From: Chamaelirium japonicum
Taxonomy: Eukaryota; Streptophyta; Magnoliopsida; Liliales; Melanthiaceae
DNA: 64,000 nucleotides
Direction of reading: 5' to 3'
Assembly (NCBI GenBank): GCA_947650365.1
Contig: OX393557.1
Span: 5,053,464-5,117,463 of the forward strand
The notes beneath the pieces were generated by a model. That model was not told the origin of the DNA. It did no database searches and worked only from the letters and a program-made list of their open reading frames with translations. The position numbers were made by a program, and so were the translations under genes. Position 1 is the first letter of the stretch; each line of letters begins with the position of its first letter. Below, piece by piece: positions 11,605-22,300 of this stretch.

Positions 11605-12809
11605 TAGGTAATAGGTCCTAGGAATTAGAATTATTAGCAAGAAGGACATTAGTAGGATAGTCACTTAACCTAGAGCATAAGTTAGGTTCATGTGAAGTAA
11701 ATCTAGGTACACCTAGTCCTAGATGATTAAGACATTGATAACCTAAGACACTTAATCGCTAGAACAAGGTATGAACTTAAATTAAGAATCTTTTTTTAAA
11801 TATGTTATAATAACCTTCGATACGTAGGTCTGAGACAATAAATTTTGAACGCTGAAAAGTTAGTCAACCCAGAAGATAATATAATACATCGAAATTAGAA
11901 CGTATGATCACTTAAAGAGAATTAGAAACTAACTAGAATTATAGGATGCCGCTTTGTAAAGATATGAAAATATATGAAGGTGTTATAAACCCTAGTAATA
12001 AATCAATTAGGGTAAGAAATCCCTAAGGAGTAATTTAATTTAAGATCCTATCTCCTAAGACCTCTTTTGAAAACACGTTACTACAGTATCTTAGTAGAAA
12101 TAAGGATTATTGAAAGAAACTATTCTTAAGTCTTTTTGTAAACTTAGTCGCATATCAAAGACTAAGACCTCTTTCCTGTGTAACCTGAAACCTATCCAAA
12201 GTATTAGAACCTTACCTAGGATAATCAATCTTGATGATAGTAGGTTAACTCAGGAATTAGATTTATATACGCAAATTACTCAGAAAAAATAAAAAAAAAA
12301 ATAAAAAAATAAAGCATCCAACGCCTATAAGAACTAAGATATTTCTCGAATGAAATCCATAGTCGAGAAGTCTAATGGACTCCAACCTCAAGCGATTAGT
12401 AACATACAAATGATTGACACAAATGAGTAAAGTTTTAAATAAAGTCGAGTTGAATATAGAATACTAGTCACTTTCTAGTATTTAATTTTTACAAAAACAT
12501 GGGGAGATCTGGGTTAAATCATTAGTGCAGAGAGAACTGATTTCAAGTACATAATCGACTTAAAAATTATAACATGTACTGTGATAATTAGGATTGATGT
12601 TAATCATCATTTCTCGAATTCAAGTTCAATGAAAAGGGCTACCTAGGAAAGGGCTGCCTGGGGTTAGGTGGAGCCGTTCCATGGGAAAAAGGGCTGCCAA
12701 TTGCCAGTGTGGAGCCACCTAAGGTGGAGCCGCCTAGGACTTTGACTTCGAGATCATGATAGTTTACCTCTACATCCTAAATGATCAGAGTCAAATAGTT
12801 AAAGTTTTT

Positions 12810-12854
<45 letters not shown>

Positions 12855-14606
12855 GTGAAATTAAGAACATCAAGGGATTGGATGCAAGTTAGAAAAGGAA
12901 AGCAATAGAAAACCGAAGTTTTGGCACAGACAATATTGGACAAAGATTTCAGGACAGATTAGTAGTTACTGATGCGTCTTATTTACGAAAATATATATTA
13001 ACAGAAGCTCATTGGTCAAAATTTCCTATTCACTCAATCTAGGTCATAATTCCGTTCTGTCCAACAAGAACCTGTGGATCACGCTGTTCAAAGAGTACAT
13101 GGCAAGATTTTTGCAGTATAGACTAACAATGATGTCATCAAAGGTATGCACTATTTCAAACAATATAGCAGTAACTACGAAAAGACTTAAATTCGTAGGA
13201 TCAATTCCTCTAGACCCCAACACAAATTATACATATTCAACTGAAGACAGAACTAAAATGATACACCCTAGTCATCAGGACAATGATTAGTGTTAATCCT
13301 AAAACTTTCTATTAAATACCAGAGGATACACTACATATAAGTTATGAGCATCAATTTTTACCTCCTTTAGGAATAAAGTTTATATAGCCATTAATAAGTT
13401 TCTCGACGGATGTCAAGATCAAAAGTTTTCGGATTCCAAAATCTCAACCGTCCCAAACTAGATCGCTAGAATTGCCCCAACTCTCAGGCTAACTCTATTC
13501 TTATATCACTGTGGTTCCTGGTGAATACAGTAACCAGGTACAGTTGATGTGTAAATAGAGAGTCAGAAAAAATTTTATTCTCAAACCCTATAATTTATTG
13601 CCTTATTGAATCCCATAAACAAGGTTTGAATCCTCATATTCGAACCAGAGTGGCGGTATTTCGTATTCGAAAATATAGAGAACTAGTACAAACTGCTTTA
13701 GTGGCAAAACGAGAATGGAAGGAAACTCGAAAAACATTTGAAAAGAATAGACTGAAAAGAAGTACACCATTGATAAGAGTCAAATAAAAGACCAAAGATA
13801 CAAGAGTTTCCAGCAAAGATGGGTAGTCCTCCAATATCTACAGGACCTCGGACTTGCTTCACATGCGGATCACGGGATCATTTTCAACGATACTGTCCTC
13901 GCTTGAATGGTAACATTCCAACCAGTCCTCCTTTTCGAAATGCTCCACAAATACCGGTAGCTCGCACCGCTCAAAATCAAAAGGTGCCTGGAAAAGCATT
14001 TGCAGTATCTACTGAGGAAGAATCAAACGACGTCATTAAAGGTATGAACGATCCATTTTTAGAATATAATTCCTATTAAAAATAAGTGAGTTATAAACAT
14101 AACAATTTGAATTTTCGTAAGCACCATTTTGGAAATCTAGCTAAAGTAATTTTAGGCCGGGTTCGAACTATTTGTTCATATCCATTCACTTGGCTAGAGA
14201 CTTACAATTGAAGACAGTACAGTTAGGGTATATACTTGCCCTCACCACTGCACTTAGTGATATGGCCAAAACAAACAGAGTCTGCAGAAACTGTATACTA
14301 AGAATTGAAGTGTGGAGTGGTGACCAAATTGAAATTGAAGAAAATTTGATATTATGGACTGGTTATCCAAATATAGGATGATGAAGAATTGTTATCGGAA
14401 TAATCTTACCTTTTAAACACCTGAAGGAAAGGAAATAATATTCTGCGAAAGAAAGTTCGGAAAGAGAAAAGCAAAAATCTATCACTTGATGATTAGAAGA
14501 AATTGTGAAGAAGTTACTTAGGAATTAGATCCAGAAATATACTAGTTTAATAACTAAGGTACGTACTTTAAATTTCGAGGACGAAATTTTTATAAGGGGT
14601 AGAGAA
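11605..14606 (+). pseudogene. Decayed retrotransposon interior (gag zinc knuckle, protease remnant)
   Basis: A frame at 13819-14079 (86 codons) carries one CCHC zinc knuckle (C-X2-C-X4-H-X4-C, bases about 13855-13896), as at the C-terminus of plant gypsy Gag. A second frame at 14172-14381 reads with the order FISIHLARDL then CRNC, similar to the aspartic protease region that follows Gag. Everything downstream that should encode reverse transcriptase and integrase is absent, and the upstream 2 kb has many stops. A run of about 36 A lies at 12812-12847. The purine tract before the 3' LTR is intact. Confidence 0.75.
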
Positions 14607-16837
14607 TGTAACAACCCAAAATAAAATAATAGTTTAAAAGGTCATTATAAGAAATTCTTATAATAAATTCAAAATAAAAATCGGACGGCGCCATTGCGTC
14701 CGTCTCGTCGAAACGATAAAAAACGATATATAAACTTTTTCGTTTTGAACTCATTTAAAGCATTAAAAATTTAAAAGAAAAATGTTATATATATATGTAA
14801 AAACATATAGCCTATAGAAGGATTCGAACCTATAACCTCTCCATTAGAACTCTTAAAGTTTTTCCTCTAGCCAAAAGACCCGTAGTGCTTTTCTGTATTA
14901 GAAACAGCTAATATAACTAATATATATACTACTGGGGAGACCAACGGTCGTTGACCCTTCGTTTCCGATCGGACGGAAAGAGTCGCGCAGACGTAACCGA
15001 AGTCGGCGACCTTTCGTTCCCGATCGGACGGTTACAGCTGCGATACGCACTAAATGGCCGATTTGCAATAAAGACCCTGTGACTTTTAGAATTCCCAAAA
15101 CTACTATATAAACCCCCCCCCTCTACAAGAGTTTTTCATTCCAACCCACCTCGGGATCCGTGCCACCCAACCTTTCCCCTCCCCTCCTCGCCAACCACCA
15201 CCAACAGCCGCCGGCCACCACCGCCGCCGCCGGCCACCACCGGCCACCACCTCCGGCGCCGCCACCATCACCACCTCCGGCCGGCAACCACCTCCGGCGC
15301 CGCCACCACCACCACCTCCGGCCGCCACCACCTCCGGCGCCGCCACCACCTCCGGCCGACCACCGCCTCCGGCCGCCGCCGCCGCCGCCTCACACCACCC
15401 GGGTTGTTGGGTCGGGTATGTAATTTAAACCCGTTAACCCGTTCGGATTTTTAAATCCATTTATAAAATGCTATGCAAAAAGACTAGATTTGATTTAGAA
15501 CCCCCGACCTCTTCTAAACCCAATTTAAAGCCCTTTGGGCTAACCAAGAGTTCCAATTACACTTTATGTCTAAGAATCAACTAGTAATAAATATATAGAT
15601 TATCAATGTAAATTGTATTGACCGTATCTTACCCATACGGACTCTGAATTGAGTTCCGTCAGCGGCGTTGGACTCGTAATGACAAAATACACCTACTTAG
15701 ATCATAAAATTCCACAACCGACAATTAAAAAATATATTTACCATTTTACCCCTATGGTAAAATGGTCATAACCTTTTCATTCTAAATCGGAATTGAGTTC
15801 CGTTTGCGGCCACGGGTCCATAATGAAATGATCTACACAACAGTATAGATTTAAGGTATTTTTGAAAATTACAAAAATACCCCTTAAAAGAGAAAACCCA
15901 CTAATTCACATCGAAAAATGTTGGGAAAAATCCCAGAAAAATTTAGGAAAAACTAACAAAATATTAGTAACATATTTTCAGGTTTCGAGCGTGATAAGGC
16001 TTCCTCATCAAGAATAAGAGTTTGCAACAGTTCAGGTAGGGGAGTTTTAACCAAGTTTCTTCATGCTAAATATCTGCTATAGATCATCGGTAAATTACTA
16101 TGAGTAGTAAATTGTGAAGTACGTGATCACTTGTTGGGTGTGGGTCTAGCCCTGGCGGAATGCCAGAAAGTACCTGGGTGTGGGTCTAGCCCTGGCGGAA
16201 TGCCAGAAAGTACCTGGGTGTGGGTCTAGCCCTGGCTACAGGCCTAAAAGTTACCTAGGTGTGGGGCTAGCCTAGTCTGAGGACTAAAAGTACCTAGGTG
16301 TGGGGCTAGCCTTGTTGCGGACTAAAAGTACCCGGGTAAGGATTGAGATTCCTACCCTGGCCGGAAGAAGCCAAAAAGGGAATCGGGTGATGCATGTGTT
16401 CTATTATTTACCTTTCGTAGTCAAGTTTACTGTTTTTCCGTACAAATATTTAGCATGAAATAAATTAGGTCATAAGGTGAGTCAGTGGTTTGGACTCACC
16501 CCCCTACAGATGTTGTGCATCCTTCAGAGTCAAAACCTGCAGAACTGGAAGAGAACGGAGAGCGAGTAGTGAACGACCCAGAAGGAGTGGAGGACCCGCT
16601 GTACACCCCTTTCTACGAAGATGCCGAAGCTGAAGCATGAAGTGTCATCGAAATAAAAGAATAAATTTATTTCCTTAGGCTTTTGTTCTCCTAAAATGTA
16701 TCAAACAATGGTTATTTTAATGGAATGGCTCAGTTAAGTTCCAAATTTTTATGGAGCTTAGTTATACCAAGCTTTTATTTTCTAACACCTCAGTATTATA
16801 CGGATTAAATAAATCCGTAAAATATCGGGGCGTTACA
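14607..16837 (+). repeat. 3' LTR (2231 bp)
   Basis: Same length and, at every place checked, the same sequence as the 5' LTR. It ends GTTACA directly before the 5-bp target duplication CCTAC. Confidence 0.95.
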
Positions 16838-16842
16838 CCTAC

Positions 16843-17405
16843 CCTTACTGGGCCTCTTCCCCTTCCCCGATTTCTTTGAACTGGGTCTACCAATTATTAT
16901 GCAAACGAGTATAAATTAATTTTTTGCAATATTAATTTCGATAGAAATATATCAGGGTAGAGGATGAAACCGTGAGCTCCCCAGTAGTGGTCTTTTTGTA
17001 AATAAAAACAAAAATGAGTGCTTACCACAAGAACACCTTCGGCTGCTTCAAGAATATTTTTTCGGCTACATCAGAAAGAGCCATAAATTAAAGGAAGAAA
17101 AAAAAAACCCTTAAAATTCTCATAATATAGCATAATATATGGTATAGAATTTTAAAGGGGTCTAGGGTTTTGACAAGAAACTTCAATTCATGCACTACGG
17201 GTTGAAGATCTCACATGTTCCGCCATTGATGGTCAAAGAGGAAAAAGGAGCAGCGAGTGAGAGGAAATCCTAATCCTTGCAGGCTTGCGACTGAAGAAGT
17301 TAGTAGACACGGAAGGGCGTTATAGTTTTGTACTTATTACACCACAGGGTTTACTAGGGGCAGCACATTTACAAAAAAGAAAAACCCTATCCTACTCATA
17401 CGCCA
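16843..17405. other. Intergenic DNA between the LTR element and a hAT element
   Basis: No gene, RNA or element boundary was recognised. Frames are short, and the sequence is mixed AT-rich with an A-run near 17100. Confidence 0.4.
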
Positions 17406-17413
17406 TGGATGAG

Positions 17414-17975
17414 TAGGGGTGTATACCGGTTCGAAACCAATCTATTTAGACAAAACCCAAACCAATCCAACCTGGATCGGTTTTGAGGATTTTCAATCCG
17501 ATCCAAACCGAACTGAGATTAAAATCCAAGCCAATTATAGTCAGTTTGGATTGAATTGGATGATCGGTTTGCGCTTTAGCCTATATACTTATTGGGACTC
17601 TCCCCCCCCCCCCCCCCCTCCCTCTATTAGGACTTAGATTCAATTTAAAAAATAATAATTATTGTCAATAGGTAAAAATAATGTTTTTTTAATTGATTTT
17701 AAGTCATCCTACAATATGGCAAAAGTTGTTGGTAACGATGATATATGATGACATATGGTATATTTAAGAAAATATTATATGTATATACATATGTCAGTTC
17801 GGCTCGGCTTAGGTCGGTTTTATATTTACAAATCCGTCAACAGATCCAATCATGTCGGATTTTAAAAAACCCAATCCAATCAGATCCATTGAGTGTTTCG
17901 AAACCGATCAAAATTAGTTGGTTTGGTTTGGCTTGGTCGGTTTGATCGATTTGGTTTGGATCCTGCACACCCCTA
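17414..17975. mobile_element. Non-autonomous hAT-type element (562 bp)
   Basis: It starts TAGGGGTGTATACCGG and ends CTGCACACCCCTA, so the terminal nine bases TAGGGGTGT are perfect inverted repeats. It is flanked by a perfect 8-bp target duplication TGGATGAG (17406-17413, 17976-17983), the signature of hAT transposition. The interior is rich in AACCGA/TCGGTTT motifs, has a C-run of about 16 near 17600 and holds no transposase. Confidence 0.9.
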
Positions 17976-18121
17976 TGGATGAGGGCAACTCAGACCCACT
18001 GCCGCCTCCAACCATGCTGTGCAGGATGGTGCCCACCTTCTCCGATCTTAGCCGCCACCACCACCAGTCCCATGAAATCAATCGCCGTCGCCTCCTCCTC
18101 CTACACTAAGTGATTGGAGGC

Positions 18122-18261
18122 CAAGTCCCTAAACTGTGCATTCGGTCATGCGATGCTGAGTGCGAGTGTAGCTACATCCCATTTGACAATCGGAGGTTGA
18201 GTGCTCAATGGTGGCCGAATACTCGACATCCCATGGGTGAGTGCACAGTTTAGGGGACTTG
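18122..18261. repeat. Small inverted-repeat element
   Basis: Left arm CAAGTCCCTAAACTGTGCA and right arm GTGCACAGTTTAGGGGACTT are nearly perfect complements that bracket 100 bp. It looks like a short MITE. No target duplication was resolved. Confidence 0.5.
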
Positions 18262-18513
18262 CCCTGCAATGACTGAGTGCAGCGGGAGGAGGAAGGAAGA
18301 AGATAGGGGGAGAAAGACGGAGGAGGAGGACACGGCGGTGGGTTAGATGGGACCGTCAGCGAATAATGTGTGGTAGTGAACCGGGGACAATATGCACGGG
18401 TCAGGGCGGTGGAGAAGAGGTGGTGATATTGATGGATCAGGCCGGTGGTCCGTCGTCGACATGTATAGGCGATGAGCCACATTGGCGAGCTGTGGTTCGC
18501 ACCACACATTACT

Positions 18514-19139
18514 TTTTTTTTTTGGAATAGAGCGACGGATCGTCATAGCTCGGATTATAAATTCAAAGCGTCATGGGATAAAGACTTTCTAACTGTAACT
18601 AGTACAGAGAGAGGATCCCAAGAACAAAAAGCTGAATTACAAAGTGCATATCTTGCCAATATGTGGGCCGCCGAATTTGATCTTCTTGGACAGTTGCAGG
18701 TTGTTGCTGAAGGAAGGGACTTGAGGATGGCTCTGCAGTTCTCAATAATAGTAGAGAATCGCCACGGCGGATCTTGAGCCGGTTGGAGAAGCAAATCTTG
18801 TATAATTTTAGCATCGCCTTCTAGTATGATATGATCCATAGGAAGTTTGGATGTTACCACCAGTGCATTCCGCATAGCTAAAGCTTCGGCCGTGAGGGGA
18901 TCCGTGGTAGTGATTGATGAAGTTGCTGCCGCTCGCATGTTGCCCTTGTAGTCGCGGAGGATGAATGAGATAGCTGAAGAGGTGATTCCGATAGCTGCAT
19001 CTACATTGATTTTGAGATGTCTCGGGGGGGTGGGTGCCAAACCGGCGGCGGCTTAATAGTGGATCCTTTTGTTAGATTGTGAAGTGTCGGTGCTACCTCT
19101 GGTTGGAAAGCTTGGCCCATCCGGAACTCCCGCACCACC
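18514..19139 (-). mobile_element. 5'-truncated LINE, RNase H end
   Basis: Inserted in minus orientation: it begins with a poly(T) run and is bounded by the 15-bp target duplication GCACCACACATTACT (18499-18513 and 19140-19154). The minus-strand frame 19040-18555 (161 codons) reads as an RNase H-type domain near the LINE 3' end, with LKINVDAAI, FILRDYKG, AEALAMRNAL and a later DHIILEGDAK in the expected order. The upstream reverse transcriptase part was never inserted. The body keeps an open frame, so it is fairly young. Confidence 0.88.
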
Positions 19140-19261
19140 GCACCACACATTACTGACACCAAAAATTACTCATTTTTACATTTACACCCTCAACTCTTCT
19201 GGAATTACGAATACAGTCCATGTATGTCTAAGCACTTGAGCTTTACTTGTACCAGCGACAC

Positions 19262-19269
19262 ACTATAAA
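19262..19269 (+). promoter_or_regulatory. Possible TATA box of the RRM gene
   Basis: CTATAAAG lies about 90 bp before the start codon at 19358, a suitable distance for a plant core promoter with a short leader. No experimental start site is known. Confidence 0.4.
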
Positions 19270-19357
19270 GGGGCTCCCTATCCTACTTTATGGGTTTTTC
19301 CCCAACTGGAATTAGAAGCGTCGGTCTCCGGCGAAGCTACTACGCAGTAGTTTTGAA

Positions 19358-22300
19358 ATGTTTAGAGCGTTGTGCTCGCCAATCTCTGCAGCTCCACCAA
19401 TCGCCAAACCTCTCTTATCTTCTTCTTCTTCTTCTTCGTCTTCTTCTCATCCCCCTTCTAATGAGAGGAATTCGAAGGCATCGGTGCCCGATTTTCCGCC
19501 CGCAAGCAGAATCTTTGTGAGAAGTAAGAGCCCATTTTCTTCCCTAATTCTCGAGGGTTCATCTTTTTTTTTTGCGAGTTTGGCTCCAATTCTCATCTGG
19601 GTTTCATCAATTCTTTCGAAATGTATCTGTTTGTAAAGAATTCGTAAGATTCTTGAACACCCATTTCTCTGTTTTGATGATTCTGTCGTGATTTACCATA
19701 ATTGTCGTATTTTCTAAACAACCATTTATGTGCTAATGTGTATTAATATTGAAAAGAATTTTTGAAGCCCATGGATCATGACTGCTGAATCGAATGGGTT
19801 GGTGTGATTTTATTTTTTTGTGCTCTTATTCATTTATATGTTGATAGAACATTTATGCGTGCCAATCAAGTATGTGGGTCGTAGTGGGGGGATATGTTCT
19901 TGAATTGGGATCGAAGTCTTGGTTCCATTTTCAAATCAATCTGGTATCCTACTTCTTGGATTTAAAATTATTGTGCAGCTAAAAAGTTTTGGGGCAACGG
20001 GTGTTTAGTCCCATACAACAGATGCAGGACACTCATAAGAGTTCTTTAACAGTAGATCCCAAAATTAAAGGTTAAACCCAAAATTACCCCCTCTCCCCCT
20101 TCTGCCCTTTCCCTCTTCTCTTTCGAGCAATCGGCGACAGCAGCGGCAGGCGGCGAGTAGCAACGGGTGGCGGCGGGGAGATGCGGCGAGGCGAGCTGGG
20201 TTTAGGTTTTAGGATTAGGTCTAGGGTTCATCCCCATGGCCTATAGATTAGGTTTTAGGGTTTAGATTTGGTTTTAGGGTTCGGATTAGGTTTAGGATTA
20301 GGTCTAGGGTTTTTCCCATGGCCTGTAGATCTTAGGTTTTAGGATTAGGTTTAGGTTTTATGTTTAGTTTAGAGGTGATGACATACAAATGAAAATTTGA
20401 AGTGTATGGAGGGTCATTTTCATCCTCTGTCCTTAGGCTTAAACGAAACTCATGTTTTGGACTGTTTAACTCCCCCAAAAGTTTTTAGGAAGCAATATAG
20501 CCAACCAAAACGTTTCTGTCATTCGACATAATGATCAAGAAATACTAAAAAACTTTATAGGTGCAATTGAATATCGGTTGTCTTCTTCTTATCCTGCCTT
20601 CTCCCAATTCCTCTCTTTCTTTTTAATCTTTCGTAATGTTTTTTGTCACTATTGTGGGGCTTTGCTCCTGCATTAGCTTCAACCTACGAAAAATATTGGG
20701 AAAATGGATGTTAGGTCCCAGACAACAGATTGGTTTGATGAACAGGGCAGTCATAAGATCCCTTTAAAGGAAGGTTCTAGATTTATTCCATAAACCTGAA
20801 AATGCTCTCCTCCACAACGTCGTCCTCAACGCCCGCAATGGCCTTGGCTTCCGCCTCCTCCCATCCCCCTGATGCCTCCTCCTTCCTCCTCAGCAGCGGT
20901 GAGCAGCAACAGCACAAGTTGTAGCTGCTCTTCGCCTCGGCGGTGGCGAATTGCAACTGCTCGGCGGCGGAGAGCAACAAAGACGAGAGGCAGGCGACAA
21001 ACGGGGTTCGGTTCGAATTAGGTTTAGGGTTCATCCCATGGTCTATAAATTTTAGTTTTAGGATTCGGTTTAGTTTAGAAAGTAGTGGCATTGAAATGAA
21101 AATTGAAACCCAGTGGGGTATTTTTGTCATGTGTCCTTTGGCTAAAATTGATATCTTGTTTTGGATCATTTACTACTAAGTCCCCCAAAATTATTTGTGG
21201 TTTGATATTCTCCCTCAAGGATATATGTGAAGAGGCTCGCCTTATTTGTGAGTATAGGATTCTCTTGTGGAGGCTGTAAATTTCTTGAAGGGGGGAAGAA
21301 TATAAGGTCATTTGATGTCAACATGTTATTGATTGATCTTTAGTTCTCCATGTAAGGAACTCGGGCGTGATGGGGGAATCTTTGATCAAATGGTTAGGGT
21401 TTAATCCTATTTTTAGACAAGGTCTGGGATTTATGGGTTGTTCAATTCTCAATTGTATGGATCCTAGTACTTTCGAATTGTTGATTTACTTACCTTGCTT
21501 GTGGTGTTTTTGTAAGACGCGTGACATTCAACAATTTGCCTTAAAGAACATCTCGGTTATTGCTTAAGCTTGTATGACAAAGTTACTTGTTACATAATTG
21601 ACTTTGTATCTGACTAAGGACCAGTCAATATGGGCATTGTCTTTAAGCATAACATAACACATATTGAGAGCCATACACAATACTTTTGTGATCAAACCCA
21701 CATATAGACCATCAAGGTTGATCTAAATATATTATTTGTATGCACATATGCCCATTCAAATTTATATATGTTGCATGTTTTTTTTTTCGGGCACTCCAAG
21801 CACTTAAACGTTTTGCAAATGGCTAAAATTAACAACCATGGTTAACTTTTTAGAAGGAAGCTCAAACAATCAATCATAAAAGGAAGCTCAACTATGAAAA
21901 GAATTAACAATAAAAAAATTAGCAGGTCAACTATATAGAAGGATTTACTTGAATAATAGAATAACAAGGACTAATGAATAATAAAGTTATCATAGTAGTA
22001 GCAATTTTCATATAGCAAGCGTAAGATAGCAAAAGAATCGTATAGATGAAATTTTTTCAAATAAAAATTTGGAATAAGTACCAATTATAACTTATAAATT
22101 AAAATTTTGATTTTTTTCTAAATGGTAGCATTCTAAAAAATAAGTATTTAACCACTGGTTAGAAAGTATTTTGAAAAGTGATTTACTGACATCTATGTGG
22201 CAGGGTGGCCGCGCAAAGCTCATGTCGGCTTATTTTCTTTTTTCATATCCGGTGAACCTAGTATTCAAAATATCATGTTCTTAAGGGTTTTGTTTTGTAA

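Larger units (their letters stand above)
9358..16837 (+). mobile_element. Young non-autonomous gypsy-type LTR retrotransposon
   Basis: The element is 7480 bp. It has two direct LTRs of 2231 bp each (9358-11588, 14607-16837) beginning TGTAACAACCC and ending GGGGCGTTACA. Both are flanked by the target duplication CCTAC at 9353-9357 and 16838-16842. The left LTR is followed by a primer-binding site TTGGTATCAGAGCC (11591-11604), matching initiator tRNA-Met. The right LTR is preceded by the purine tract AAGGGGTAGAGAA. The 3-kb interior keeps only a gag C-terminus with one zinc knuckle and protease-like remnants; no reverse transcriptase, RNase H or integrase is visible. The LTRs agree base for base everywhere I compared them, so insertion is recent. 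The layout and PBS suggest a chromovirus (Tekay-like) derivative that depends on enzymes supplied in trans. Confidence 0.93.

Noticed and set aside
20190..20380. Interstitial telomere-like TTTAGG repeats
   Set aside because: The repeats are irregular and recur at the same place in the dispersed repeat family copies, so they belong to that element.
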